From NCBI GenBank assembly GCA_916700875.1, contig CAKAKS010000068.1, positions 32,150,127 to 32,214,126 of the forward strand: a stretch of DNA of 64,000 nucleotides, given 5' to 3'. The translations under genes and the position numbers were made by a program. How positions within the stretch are numbered: position 1 is the first letter of the stretch; each line of letters begins with the position of its first letter. A model generated the notes under the pieces. The model saw only the letters and a program-made list of their open reading frames with translations, searched no databases and was not told where the DNA came from. The stretch is from Sebastes aleutianus (lineage: Eukaryota; Chordata; Actinopteri; Perciformes; Sebastidae). Shown here piece by piece: positions 21,194 to 33,206 of the stretch.

Positions 21194-21507
21194 GGATGCT
21201 AATTTTACATTTTTTATTCTAACTGATAACCGACCCTCGTTAACCGATTATTAACCGTTAACTGACAAGAGTGCGTCGCATGCTGCGGTGCTATTTTTAG
21301 CGCCTAACGAGCTGCCCGGCTGGAACGAAAAGCTGATGCACAAACAGGTTGAATCATCATTTATCCCCAGCTGCAGTGTATGAGCAAAACAGACAACTGA
21401 GTCCCCGGTTCACCCTTCCGGGAAAGTTACTGTAGCAGCCATGACGCCGCGTTTATTAGCCCAGTAAGTCTCCACCGCATCATTTAGTTTAGCTGCGTGG
21501 TCGTCAG
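21194..21507 (+). mobile_element. AGGGATGCTAAT-ended fragment fused to RepA
   Basis: AGGGATGCTAATTTTACATT, then GATAACCGACCCTCGTTAACC. At about 21508 it passes without a gap into RepA (GATAATAATGCGTTAACGC). The 19831 copy pairs the same left end with a RepA right end, so this may be a real composite family. Confidence 0.5.
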
Positions 21508-22157
21508 CGATAATAATGCGTTAACGCAAATTCATTTTAACGCCACTAATTTCTTATTTCTTTATTTTTGGAGGTTGTAGCGGGCTCAGTTGTAAAGCTA
21601 GAGTGAAGATACTGGTATCATATGAAACCAGAAAACCTAAAGGAGCCATCAGTACCAACCATGTCATACTAGCTTGTTGTGAAGGAGGATAAATAACGCT
21701 CCAAACTTGCGCTAAATTTAGGCGAGGAAAAACTGTCATCGACATTTTCAAAGGGGTCCCTTGACCTCTGACCTCCAGATATGTGAATGTAAATGGGTTC
21801 TATGGGTACCCACGAGTCTCCTCTTTACAGACATGCCCACTTTATGATAATCACATGCAGTTTTGGGGCAAGTCATAGTCAAGTCAGCACACTGACACAC
21901 TGACAGCTGTTGTTGCCTGTTGGGCTGCAGTTTGACCTGTTATGATTTGAGCATATTGTTTTATGTTAAATGCAGTACCTGTGAGGGTTTCTGGAAAATA
22001 TCTGTCATTGTTTTGTGTTTTTAATTGATTTCCAATAATAAATATATACATGCATTTGCATAAAGCAGCATATTTTCCCACTCCCATGTTGATAAGAGTA
22101 TTAAATACTTGACAAATCTCCCTTTAAGGTACATTTTGAACAGATACAAAATGTGAG
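21508..22157 (+). mobile_element. RepA copy, plus, ends replaced or lost
   Basis: It runs from GCGATAATAATGCGTTAACG through all family blocks to TTGAACAGATACAAAATGTG. The AGGGCTGTCAA left tip is absent and the right terminus is lost. Confidence 0.85.
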
Positions 22158-22320
22158 CTGACTAAACCTGACAATCAGCTCCTTATTTCTTGAATGTTCT
22201 CCGTCTGTCCTCGTCTTCCTCCTGCTGAGCAGCAGTCACTGTAATTAGATTGAGGTCGTTTTCAGCCACAGTCTCATCAAATCTTTTCCCTGTCTGCCCA
22301 AATCAAAAGTAACAGACACT

Positions 22321-22329
22321 CACACACAG

Positions 22330-22361
<32 letters not shown>

Positions 22362-22367
22362 GCACAG

Positions 22368-22441
<74 letters not shown>

Positions 22442-22449
22442 ACACACAG

Positions 22450-22489
<40 letters not shown>

Positions 22490-22641
22490 GCACAGACGCA
22501 CACACACACACACACACACACACAGACGCACACACACACACACACACACACAGACGCACAGACGCACACACACACACACACACACACAGACGCACAGACG
22601 CACACACACACGCACACACACACACACACACAGACGCACAG

Positions 22642-22674
<33 letters not shown>
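22321..22674. repeat. Compound (CA)n array with CAGACG interruptions, 354 bp
   Basis: CA runs of 14-40 bp separated by CAGACG, often doubled as CAGACGCACAGACG (near 22358, 22495, 22552, 22588, 22632). The regular recurrence implies duplication of larger CA-plus-CAGACG units. Cysteine/valine frames on the minus strand are artefacts. Confidence 0.95.
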
Positions 22675-22675
<1 letters not shown>

Positions 22676-23139
22676 ACGCATGCTGTGATTGATTATTGCT
22701 CCTCCACACACCTCCACAGTGTGACTCATCACACACACACTGTGACCACATCAAATCCTGTCACTGGCTTCTTAAACCAGTAATGGTCTTACTGATGTCT
22801 GAATGTGTGTGTATTCTTGGCGTATCATATGCATCTATATACTGTATGTATGTGTGTGTTTGTAGTTTGTGTTGGTGCTACTTTATATTTTATTCCACAG
22901 CCTGATGCTTTCTTCATTCTGCCCTCAGCACCAGTTACTTTTAATCAATTGAAAAATCACAGTATCGGCTCCTGCAGGATGCTGCAAATTGAACTTTCAG
23001 ACTCTTGAAGAAGGAGGTTTGATGCTGAGCTCAATCTTTGCTCCTAAACAAACTGGAGCGCAGAGAAAATCTATGATTAAAAAAACTATTTTTTTTCCAA
23101 TCAGGCCTGGATTTATATGGTAACCTCATTTTGCCTTCC
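22675..23139. other. No gene recognised
   Basis: Short TG words at 22805-22870 only. Confidence 0.5.
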
Positions 23140-23470
23140 TCATACAACGGTTCGTATGATGTCGTACGAAAAGTTATTCCTCATTTTCTGTGCGTTTTCC
23201 TACGAATGTCCAGCAACACGTGTTTGTTTCCGCTCGTCATATGCATCAGTCTTTTCAAAATAAACCGTCATCACAGGAAACTTCTTAGTTAGGTTTAGGA
23301 AAAGATAAATGGTTTGCGTTAAAATAACTCTGGAAGTGGCGTAACTTAAATATGGAAGTTACGTGACAAATAAAAAAACACTGACTTCTGGTTTCACACG
23401 GGACACGAACCGCGGTCTCCTGGTGACAGTCTGGTGTTTTTTGCCCTACCCATGCACCCCGACCTCCTCG
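23140..23470 (-). mobile_element. SINE-like repeat with tRNA-type B box
   Basis: On the minus strand GGTTCGTGTCC (about 23400-23410) fits the RNA polymerase III B box GGTTCGANNCC. TTAGGTTTAGGAAAA at 23289-23303 recurs at 30922-30938 with a following GTTAAAATAA. An A box was not identified with confidence, so a tRNA-derived SINE is only a proposal. Confidence 0.4.
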
Positions 23471-23504
23471 CTTTGCTGCGCTTATCGCTCTTAATCGCTT
23501 ATCG

Positions 23505-23570
23505 CTTCTCCGGTCCAGCTTTCGCTGCAGGTTTCCACCTGGAGCCGCTCCGCCGCGCACACCGGCCGTG
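23505..23570 (+). mobile_element. RepD fragment
   Basis: CTCCGGTCCAGCTTTCGCTG and CACACCGGCCGTGACC match 10211-10270 and 39950-39990. It abuts RepA at 23571. Confidence 0.6.
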
Positions 23571-23759
23571 ACCATGGTTGGTACCAATGGATTCCTCAGG
23601 TTTTCTAGTTTCATATGATACCAGTATCTTCACTCTAGCTTTACAATTGAGCCCGCTACAACCTACAAATCACACGTTGCGCTAATGTGTTAAAGACATT
23701 AGTGGCTTTAAAACGAATTTGCAATAGCACGTTATTATCGCGTTAACTTTGACAGCCCT
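23571..23759 (-). mobile_element. RepA fragment, minus, left end intact
   Basis: ACCATGGTTGGTACCAATGG through TTATCGCGTTAACTTTGACAGCCCT. It is the terminal 190 bp of the family in reverse. Confidence 0.85.
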
Positions 23760-24864
23760 AGTTTGTAACTTTTTTTTTAAACATTTTTCTCTACGCATGA
23801 GAAACATCTTGCTCCTAATATACGGAATATTGCAAAGTAACCTGTTCTGTAAAATTGATGACAAATCGTTCAAATAAAATAAAAAATATCAGCTCCTTAG
23901 CTCTGGAATGATCATGCAAAATGTCCCAATTACATATATTTTTAGGTATATATATATATCATTTTACATGTTTTTGTAAGTGCATCAGTTTTAATAGTAG
24001 GAGTAGGAGTGAAAGAAATTCCTTATTTCATGTCATCATGCTGCTTCAGAAGTTGCACCAGCTGATTGGCCGGCAGCACTGCCTGTTTAAGCTGCGTCAT
24101 GTGTAAGAAGCTTTACTGTAATGACCATCTCCAGAGTTTCTATCAAACACTCTGAAAGCTTTTGTGTGTGTGGTGGTATATTTCTGTTTGCCTTCTGCTG
24201 CTGTTTCATCCCAGCTGTGTGCGTACTGTAAGCCTTCGTGTGCTTCAGTGTGTGGCCATATGGTCGTCAGTGCAGCTCTTTGTAATCAAGGCGATAAGTG
24301 TGTTATATAAGATGTAAACATTTATCCTGCTGTGCACAGTAACTTCATCTGACCTCTGCAGTATTATAACGGAAACACAACACAGCCTCAGGCTCTTTGG
24401 CTCGTAAGCTGTGATCTTTATTGTCGGTGTGTTTACCGTCACTGTTATTGATCAGTATTTAGGAGACTTTGCTGAGCACGTACTGTAGTCTTTTTTTATT
24501 GTTTTGTTAAAAGCATCTCTTCGTGGTAAAAAAGACAGATGTGAGTGAATCATGTCGCCTCTGGCCTGAAAACGGCTTCACTAACCTGCAGGCCTGTGAC
24601 ACATTCATTGGTCGCTGTTCATACTTTTCAAATGACAGATTAATACGAAATATAAAGTCCCAGAGTTCACCGCTGAGCAAACTTTATGTTTTGAAACATG
24701 TCGGATGTGGATGCATCTTGCAGAAGCCTTTGGCTCTCATTATGCATCTCTGAGCTCACTGTTGGTCACATGTGGCTGCAGTTAGCGTCTTCCACAGTAA
24801 TGAGAACACTGATTTAGCTTTGCACTCCGATGATATTGTCGGATGTATGTTTTTTTAAAAAGGA
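23760..24864. other. No gene recognised
   Basis: AT-rich sequence with no domain-bearing frame and no family match in the window. Confidence 0.5.
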
Positions 24865-25925
24865 TAAAAATCGACGTAGCAGAAACCGAAATATCGTCTT
24901 TTTCTATCAACGCATTCTTCTTCCTTGTCAAAACCTACATTACCCACAATGCAACTTGACTGCTAACAGTTCAGTCAGTAGAAGCAAGTTACCGCCTTTA
25001 TTGTTGTAGTCTGAGTAACGTGACGTCATATTCGTTCTGTATCCGTCAACCAAAACAAACCGCATCCGGCAGAAACGAGAAAGTAGAAAACATTGGAGGG
25101 TCAGCGTGGATACGACCTGCACCCTCACATGTTAAATCCAAAGCTGTAAACACTACACATCCAGTAAAGGATGGAAACACTTTGGGTTTCACACATTGCA
25201 GGAAAAGCAGAGCTAGACATCACGGCTAAAGCTGCATGCTAACTCTGTCACGGACAGGAAACGTTATCGTATCGCGGTAACGTGCGGTTGAGCCAGCCGT
25301 CACTCTCGTCTCCGTGGTTAAATGGGCCGACGTTACAACTGTAGAGCACCCATATACTGACATTTATGTTAAATGCATTCAAACGGCCCCGATGGAGCTG
25401 ACCATGGATGGATAAAGAGAACGGAGCTGACGGGAGAGCTAGAGACGGACTTGGAGAAGTTAGAGGAAATATACATGTGTGACTACATCCGGTTTTCAAA
25501 ATAAGGTGTTAACAAAGGTAACTGTATATACAAAATACATTTATAGAAATAAGATTGATGGATTAGATACACCAGATGTATAAAACATTACATCTCCATT
25601 ATAAATTAAAAAGATAATACCACTAATTCGTGAAGGGAAATGTCGTTATTCTTTGATTTTTTTGGGTTGCTGGAAAAAAATGGAATAAATAATGCCTGCC
25701 AATGACTGATATATTTGACCTCAGGACATCTCTGACTATATACATGCTGAAAATCAAACATTTTTACTGTATTAATTTAGATATTTTCTCAAGTAAAAGT
25801 CTCTAGAAGTGTATGATAACAAAAATCGCAATAAATCATAATATCAAATCGTAACACATATCGAATCGGCACCCAGGTTTGTGATAGTATTGAATCGTGA
25901 GTTAGGTGTATCTAATAAAAGTTGG
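24865..25925 (+). mobile_element. RepE copy, long form, about 1.06 kb
   Basis: It shares GTTGTAGTCTGAGTAACGTG and the CGAATCGGCACCCAGG/TTGAATCGTGAGTTAGGTG right end with other RepE copies, and about 700 bp (from TAAAGCTGCATGCTAACTCT) with 47811-48512. It retains a degenerate zinc-finger-coding stretch. The outer tips are eroded. Confidence 0.75.
25020..25229 (+). pseudogene. Degenerate BED-finger remnant in RepE
   Basis: The frame includes SAWIRPAPSHVKSKA and ends LGFTHCRKSRARHHG. A tryptophan-led segment followed by C/HCRK near HxG resembles the first half of a BED zinc finger (W..F ... CxxC). One expected cysteine is not in place and the frame stops at once, so it is not functional. It suggests RepE also derives from a hAT transposon. 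Confidence 0.3.
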
Positions 25926-26994
25926 TGGCAGTAATGTGCTGTAAAAGGTGGACATAACCCAATAATAGTCAAATAATGCAGATTTAAAAACATTAGAGAG
26001 TTTACTACAAAATACAACCTGCATGTTCATAAGAAAATGTGTTTTGGTGCGAAAACCAAACTGTTTGTTTACAATGAAAATGTCCACAGGGCACGTTTAA
26101 CTCACATGCAACTTCTGCTATCTCATTACAGCTTCACTCTGCTCTAGAATATTAATCTATAAGTGTGACCCGAGGAAAGAAAAGACATTTCTAAGTAACA
26201 CAATAATTCTTTATTTATATGGTGAGTGTCTGTTCTTGCTCTCTGTGCTGTAAATAATTTATGAAGAATTATGCCCAGAGTCCCAAATGAGCTGGCAAAT
26301 TTGTACCAGGAGAAAATGACCCGACTGACTGATCTCTCTGACTCTCTTTCATGTTTCTCTTCCTCCGTGTTTCCCCGGCGGGCAGGCGACCACGTTGTTT
26401 TTTTTAGACGGCAGCCGGGTCAGAGCTGGGGTCAGTCGTTATGACCACCGGGGCCATTGCTCATTGTTACTGCAGGATAACTGACACACAGCTCTGGCTA
26501 CCGCTGCCATTATTTAGCATGAGGTCACACACATCCATAGCTACACTCACACGTAATGATTGAAAAAAAACAGTTTGGGATTTCTTGATGACTTCCTCTC
26601 AATCCTCCTAACAAGAAAATATGGTAAATAATTTAAATGCCCACGCCGGCACATCAAATGTTTCCCCGACACCGACACACACGGGCGCTGCAGGGCGCTC
26701 CCTCTGTGTGTCAGCATGAGCGAGTGTTTTGTTCTGTGGGTAGTATTGTGTTCGTGGTTTGCCTCTCTTATCTGGCCGCCTGCCTGCACCGTCGTCTGGC
26801 TGCTCTTCCTGATAACACTTTGTTGTTCAGTGTCCTCTTTTAGCAACACATTCACATCTACAGCACGCTGCTCTTTCAATGAGCTGCCACACAGATCAGT
26901 ACTCTGGAACGAAGGTGGAAAGTGGTGCTGATGTCATTTACCACACATTTATCAGCATTTATCACAGTATATATATATAAATACTGTATTTATT
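25926..26994. other. No gene recognised
   Basis: Two opposed open frames at 26547-26931 overlap on both strands; neither shows a domain. (TA)n of 12 bp near 26970. Confidence 0.5.
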
Positions 26995-27662
26995 AGGGCT
27001 CTCAATCGATTAAAATATTTAATCACGATTAATTGCAAATTAATCACACTTTTTTTATCTGTTCAAAATGTTCCTTAAAGGGAGATTTGTCAAGTATTTA
27101 ATACTCTTATCAACATGAGAGTGGACAAATATGCTGCTTTATGCAATTGTATGTATATATGTATTATTGGAAATCAATTAACAACACAAAACAATGACAG
27201 ATATTGTCCAGAAACCCTCACAGGTACTGCATTTAGCATAAAAAATATGCTCAAATCATAACATGGCAAACTGCAGCCCAACAGACAACAACAGCTGTCA
27301 GTGTGTCAGTGTGCTGACTTGACTATGACTTGCCCCAAACTGCATGTGATTATCATAAAGTGGGCATGTCTGTAAAGGGGAGACTCGTGGGTACCCATAG
27401 AACCCATTTTCATTCACATATCTGGAGGTCAGGGGTCAAGGGACCCCTTTGGAAATGACCATGACAGTTTTTCCTCGCCAAAATTTAGCGCAAGTTTGGA
27501 GCGTTATTTATCCTCCTTCCTGACAAGTCAGTATGACATCGTTGGTACCACTGGATACCTTAGGTTGTCCATGATTTTTATGATGCCAGTATCTTCACTC
27601 TAGGTTTAAAACTGAGCCCGCTACAACCTCAACCTCAAAACGATTTTGCGTCAACGCGTTAC
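26995..27662 (-). mobile_element. RepA copy, minus, nearly complete
   Basis: It starts AGGGCTcTCAATCGATTAAA and continues through CATGTCTGTAAAGGGGAGAC and TTGGTACC to AACGCGTTAC. The final AACTTTGACAGCCCT is replaced by a (TA)n(CA)n run at 27663-27694. Confidence 0.9.

Positions 27663-27694
<32 letters not shown>
27663..27694. repeat. (TA)n then (CA)n at the RepA edge
   Basis: Short dinucleotide run that begins exactly where the RepA terminus should be. Confidence 0.85.
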
Positions 27695-29300
27695 AAGAAA
27701 ATATTTTGTTGCAGTGCAATACGTAATACAGCTACCACAGGTTAGATCTGCTCCCTGTGGCTGAAAACATTTATCTCCAAAAAGTCAGCTTGTCACAGAT
27801 TAGGAGCAAAAAAACTTATTTTTCAGCTGGCCTTCAGGCCTGTTGTGATAAGTCTGAATGGACCTCATGAACGCCAACATCAAGAAAGTTTAAATGGACC
27901 GTGTAAGGAAAAGAAATCAAATACCAACAGTGTGTGAAGTGTGAGTGCTGTGGATGTTGGTGGTGGTGGGAGGCAAACAGAAGAGAGAGAGATAGATAGA
28001 GATGAGGTTTACAGGAACAAAGCTGCAGCAGCACCATATATGAGAAGAGAAGAAGAGTCTGGTCACTGTAATTACATCAGGAGACTTTTAAGGAGTGTTG
28101 TGTTGTTGCAGCCCTGAAGCCATGAGGAGGACCTGGAGAAGCTCTAGTCCACAGTCATTACTGTAACACAGGGTCACCTGGTTATCCTCTGTGAGGACGG
28201 ACACACAGACAGACAGATAGACAACAGACAGACGGATAAACAGAGAGAAAGACAGACTCGTTACCAACTAGAAAGATGCACTCTATAAGTGCAGATCTCC
28301 ACCAGGTGTGTCTGCAACGACCACTGCTGTTTGATTGAATGAATACAAACCACAATTGTCCCCCATCTAAACCGCAAGCGTATCAGACACGTCTTTCACT
28401 CGCACGTCTCATGCTACAGATACGCTCTTATTTTAATCTATGCAACTGTCTGCATTGGCTTTGTGCAGCTAAACTGCAGTTTACGGTGTTGTGCTTTATG
28501 TTGACTGTTTAACGCTTCTTCTGAACAGAAACTGTCAGTCCTGCTGTGTGTTTAGTTCCTTTAATTCTGTTTGCAGTATTTGCCCCGTTATCTGTTAGTT
28601 CTGTTAGCTGTATTAGCCCTGTTAGTTCTTTTTGGGATCCAAACCCACTCATTGCTGTGTGTCACAATGGTATCAGAGTTTCTATTGGCCCAAAGCTAAC
28701 GTGGGTGGGAGTAATGGACACTATATTCTTGTTTTATTGCTGCGAATGGTTCCCAGTAATGACATTAGAGGCGAGGTGGACAGGAGAAGACTGATGGAGC
28801 TTGCAGGTGTAAATGAGTTTGGCTGTGTGAGTCCGAAGCGGCAGAACAAAACCAACACTGCAAACTGTTTCTGGATAGAGAAACATTTAAATTGTCCTCC
28901 TGCTGTCAGTGTTATTTTCAATGTCTCTTCTAAAGCTGCAGTGTCCCGCTCGATTCGCTCACCTGCAGTGTGTGATCTGAAATAAACGTAAATAGGGTAC
29001 AACCAATAATTGCTGTTGTGTAACCCGGTTCCTGCTGTGTCTCTGTGCTGTGTTGAAGGTTTTATACCCCCCGCTGTGACACAGACGCGCTCCAGTCACG
29101 CTGGGTTCGTTTTAAACGACTGGCTGTGTGATAATTATCCTGTGGTTAAGTTCAAATTGATTTCTTCAGCTGGTAGTAAAACAATACCACAAACTGAGAT
29201 ATTACACTAGTTTACGGCTTCATGAGAGTGGTGTGAAAATGACTTTAACATTAAGTGTTCAGATGGTATTCATTTGTAGATGCTGCTTCCTGCATTGACA
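27695..29300. other. No gene; GACA-type run at 28197-28255
   Basis: GACAGACAGATAGACA-like words occur at 28197-28255. The rest is mixed sequence with short frames lacking domains (for example 28546-28794). Confidence 0.5.
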
Positions 29301-29726
29301 TTAAAGATGCACCGATACCGATACCGATAGTGATACCGATACCTGGGCTTTGTTTATCGGCCGATACCGAGTACCGATTCGATACCTGTGTTTAATTAAT
29401 GAGCTGTATGCCTCACTGTGTGGAAGTCACTGTTCTTGTATGTGTAAGGCCACATCAGGCTTGACTTAAACATTGTTTCTTAACTTTATAAAACAAGATG
29501 TAACAAATAAATACAAATTTTATTTTATTTTTACAAATTAAATTTTTATTTATTATTATTTATTATTAAAATGAATAATTCATTGGTAAAAAATCTTCAA
29601 AAGTACCAGTGTTTTTTTTTTAAATTTATTAATAAAATAACACATAGTACATCAGTAACTTGGTAAAAAATCTTCAAAATTAACAGAATTTTTATTTAGT
29701 TAATTATAATAATATAAAACCTCAAA
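29301..29726 (+). mobile_element. RepC copy with long AT-rich interior
   Basis: AGATGCACCGATACCGATAC, then GGCCGATACCGAGTACCG and CCTCACTGTGTGGAAGTC, as in the 11834 copy. It runs into T-rich sequence. The right end is replaced by a RepA scrap. Confidence 0.75.
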
Positions 29727-29777
29727 ATTGCAAGTTGCGTTAAAGAAATTAGTGGCATTAAAACGAATTTGAATGAG
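29727..29777 (-). mobile_element. RepA scrap, about 50 bp
   Basis: TTGCGTTAAAGAAATTAGTG and TTAAAACGAATTTG match the RepA left-end region in reverse. Confidence 0.6.
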
Positions 29778-31070
29778 AACGGGTTGGACTTCAAGAGGAC
29801 AAGCAACCACTGTGTAGAAGATCCACAAATAATCTGTTGGTACGCCACAGCAAGCCTCATCTGAAAATGTCACTCTCAGATTTGGGTTTGCATCCCACTC
29901 ATGATCTACTTTGGAATTAAAAAAACAACAAACTAAACCTGCTGCTGTGCAGCAGCGGAGTCTCAGCTGTCACTCAGTTCTGCATCCATGAGCTGTATTC
30001 TCATCAAACCCAGAGGGCAAACAATAAACAAACATGGCTGCTGTGAGAGGAGAATGACAATTAATGGCTGTTCAGCAGCTGATGGAGATTCCCACAGCAC
30101 TTGAACGCACCACTGCACATTATAAACATCAACAGAACAAGAATGCAAAATAAAAGAGATCCTCTGGCTTCTTAATTTCTAATTGTGTTGTGCCATCTAA
30201 CTGAACTGCAGATGAGGACTCAGATGTCTTATTGATTTGATGTGTTGATCTCTTTTCAGTCATCAGGGGGAGATCATAACACGAGGCAATTAAAAGGACC
30301 GTTCAAGCCGGAAGGCAACTGATTCATAGATTATTCAGAGGAAGGTGAAGATCTATGTTAGTGGTACTAACGTAACGTGTGCTCAGGGTATTGTAGACAG
30401 TCAGTTTGGGTCTCTAGGTTTTTGGGTTACATGCTGTCCTAATTTTTGCCCCAGCCTCTTTCATCTTGGCCCCTGGGCTCAGCGAGATAAAAGTCAGCAG
30501 TAGCGTGTCTTTGTGTGATGTTCAGGTGCCTCCTGTTTGATGGAGATGCAACACCTACCTGCATGACACCTCTAACAATATGTGACTTCACATCAGCTAA
30601 TGAGTCTGGGGCTGAGACTAAGGGAGTCAGACAGAGAGAACAAGGACGCTGTCAGAAGTGATGAGAAGCGCTGTGGCCATGTTGATGATGTAAAGTTCAG
30701 GGCATTCAGAGCAGGATTAGCATCGATGCCCTGATGGAAAAACACAAGGAGCTGATTTGGTGGTGGTGTGTCGCTCCGGTTAGAGCAACCCGGTATCACG
30801 CCGAAGCATGTAATAGACCCGTCTGTCCACCAGAGGACAGCGCGTCAGTGTGACGCTTTGGCGTGAATATTACACGCGTGTATGAAGATGCAGTACCAGC
30901 AGGGGGCAACAAAAGCACTCAGTTAGGTTTAGGAAAACCGTCATCGTTAAAATAAGTACGGAAACAAAGTAGAGAAAACGTCACTAACGTAACTTACAAA
31001 ACAAAACACAAAAGAATATTTAACAGTATAACAGTGATTCAGATTCAGACAACTTCATTGATAAATAACT
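29778..31070. other. No gene; SINE-like words at 30830-31000
   Basis: TTAGGTTTAGGAAAACCGTC at 30922 matches the SINE-like repeat at 23289. The rest has no frame of note. Confidence 0.45.
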
Positions 31071-31557
31071 AGGGCTGTCAATCGATTAAAATATTTAACC
31101 ACGATTAATCGCACCATTTTTATCTGTTCAAAATGTACCTTAAAGGGAGATTTGTCAAGTATTTAATACTCTTATCAACATGGGAGTGGACAAATATGCT
31201 GCTTTATCCAATCGTATGTATATATTTATTACTGGAAATCAATTAACAACACAAAACAATGACAGATATTATCCAGAAACCCTCACAGGTTGAAAAATAT
31301 GCTGAAATCATAACATGGTAAACTGCAGCCCAACAGGCAACAACAGCTGTCAGTGTGTCATAATGAGTCAAAATTTAGCATAAGTTTGGAGCGTTATTTA
31401 ACCTCCTTCGCGACAAGCTAGTATGACATGTTTAAACCTTTAAAACTGAGCCCGCTACAACCTAAAATCACAAGTTACATTAATGCATTAAAGAAATCAG
31501 TGTTGTTAAAACAAATCTGCGCTAACGCGTTGTTACCGTGTTAACTTTGACAGCCCC
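31071..31557 (-). mobile_element. RepA copy, minus, internal deletion, both ends
   Basis: From AGGGCTGTCAATCGATTAAA to TTAACTTTGACAGCCCc. About 0.2 kb, including the ACCCACGAG block, is missing near 31360-31375. No clear flanking duplication. Confidence 0.9.
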
Positions 31558-32034
31558 AGATTATATATATATTCACAGCCTCTGTGTGTTAGGACTCCCG
31601 ACTGTGCCAACGCCGTGGTCTGATACTAACGTCAGCTGAAAACTTCTCTTCCCTCTCTGACAAACTTTTTCTCCTTTCTTCTTGCTTTCTCTCTGTCACC
31701 ATTTCTCTCCCTCTGAAGTCTCTCCAGCTGCTCCTCACGCAGTCCAGTGGTTCGCTCTGACTGTGGCTTGTTTCTGTGTTTGCTGTGTATATTTCTGTAT
31801 ATTTCTGTCCTCCTGTCGTTACGCAGCCGCGCTCTCTTTCATTTCTCTGTCTGTTCCCACCGGCCCTCTCAGCCTCTCACTTGTTTTCTCTGTCACTCGT
31901 TCATCCCATCATCCCTCGCTTCCTTTCAACCAGTCACGGACTTCTCTAAAGCCTTTGTTTCTGCAGCCTGACACTGAATGGCACTCATAGTCTCTCTCTC
32001 TCAGCATGCACACATTTAAACTTGCAGCCTCCCT

Positions 32035-32087
<53 letters not shown>

Positions 32088-32675
32088 ATACACACAGGCA
32101 CATTTTAAAAGATTTATATCAGTTAAATTAATAATACACAGCGTTGAACTGTTTACAGAGGCTTTTGAAGATATGTGTGTGCAGAGTGTATTATGTTAAG
32201 AGATAGTGAGAGAGACTTTAACAAGATGTGGATGAGATGAAGTGTGATGAGGAAGTCACCAGAGTACCGGAGCTCCTCTCACCACAGCTTCAGCTTTACC
32301 TCCCAGATTGACAGCTGTGGGAGCGGGGACTCAGCCGGCTTATTGGAGCCGTTATTTTTACACTTTATTTACTTTTCTATTTACCCAGGGAGTGAGACGC
32401 AGAGCTCCAACACGGTTTTTCTCTTCCAGCACTGTCGCATCGATTCTCAGCCAGAGAGCCTCCCAGAAACAATCCTTTAGATTTGAATGTACATCTCCCT
32501 TAAAAAAACTTTATTGAAGTGGCTAAATCCTTAAAAAGCCAACATGTTTTGACCAACATACATAGGAGACTATACAGAAAGAAGAAAAATATATATAAAT
32601 ATTTCTTATTTCTTCTTATTTCACCAAGTTTGATGTGAAAATATACTGACTCTACATGTTGTTTCCCCCCCCGCT
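31558..32675. other. No gene; (CA)n at 32038-32085
   Basis: CT-rich stretch at 31640-31730 and a 48-bp CA run. Frames at 31682-31990 are composition-driven. Confidence 0.5.
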
Positions 32676-33206
32676 GTCTCTCTCTGTCTCTGCCCGCTGA
32701 GCAGCTGAGCGACTCTCGTTCTTCGGAGGCAGACCATTAACTTAGCTAAATAAAATAAAAAACATCGGCCAACCCCATCACCTACTGTTGTTTATACTTT
32801 AAGGAACCTCTCGCCGGCCTTCCTGCTTCCTCTCCCACGGCCGGGCAGCTCAGAGGATGAGATCAGCGCATGCTGTGAGCAGATACAGACACAGATATGA
32901 AACAATTTTATACAGATTTCGGATGAGACCAGTGGCATAAATAGCCTGCCCTTTCAAAACTACTTGCTGACTGCTAATGTTACTCGCGTTAAATAGCGGT
33001 CCACTTTAGTGTTCCAGTACGGTTGACTTTCACACCTGATGCGACCCGTACCAGAATACACATGAACCGTACTCCAGACCACCTTTTCAAGTGGACTCGA
33101 TGAACTGTGCCCGGGTACGTTTCGGATCGTTCACACTAATCTAACAAACTAGTCTTTGGGGTGTGTACTCGGATCCGGGCCCGGGTCCCTGATGTGAAAG
33201 CACCCT
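32676..33206 (+). mobile_element. RepG copy, plus
   Basis: It shares with 60053-60480 (reverse) and 54634-55010: CCCGCTGAGCAGCTGAGCG, GGCCAACCCCATC, GGATGAGATCAGCGCATG, CTTTCACACCTGATGCGA, CTTTTCAAGTGGACTCG, CTCGGATCCGGGCCCGGGTC, CCCTGATGTGAAAGCACC. The two CTTTCAC...TGATG motifs are inverted with respect to each other, so the last 200 bp form a loose palindrome. Confidence 0.75.

Noticed and set aside
22277..22754. Cysteine/valine-rich frames resembling a cysteine-rich protein
   Set aside because: Direct translation of the (CA)n array.
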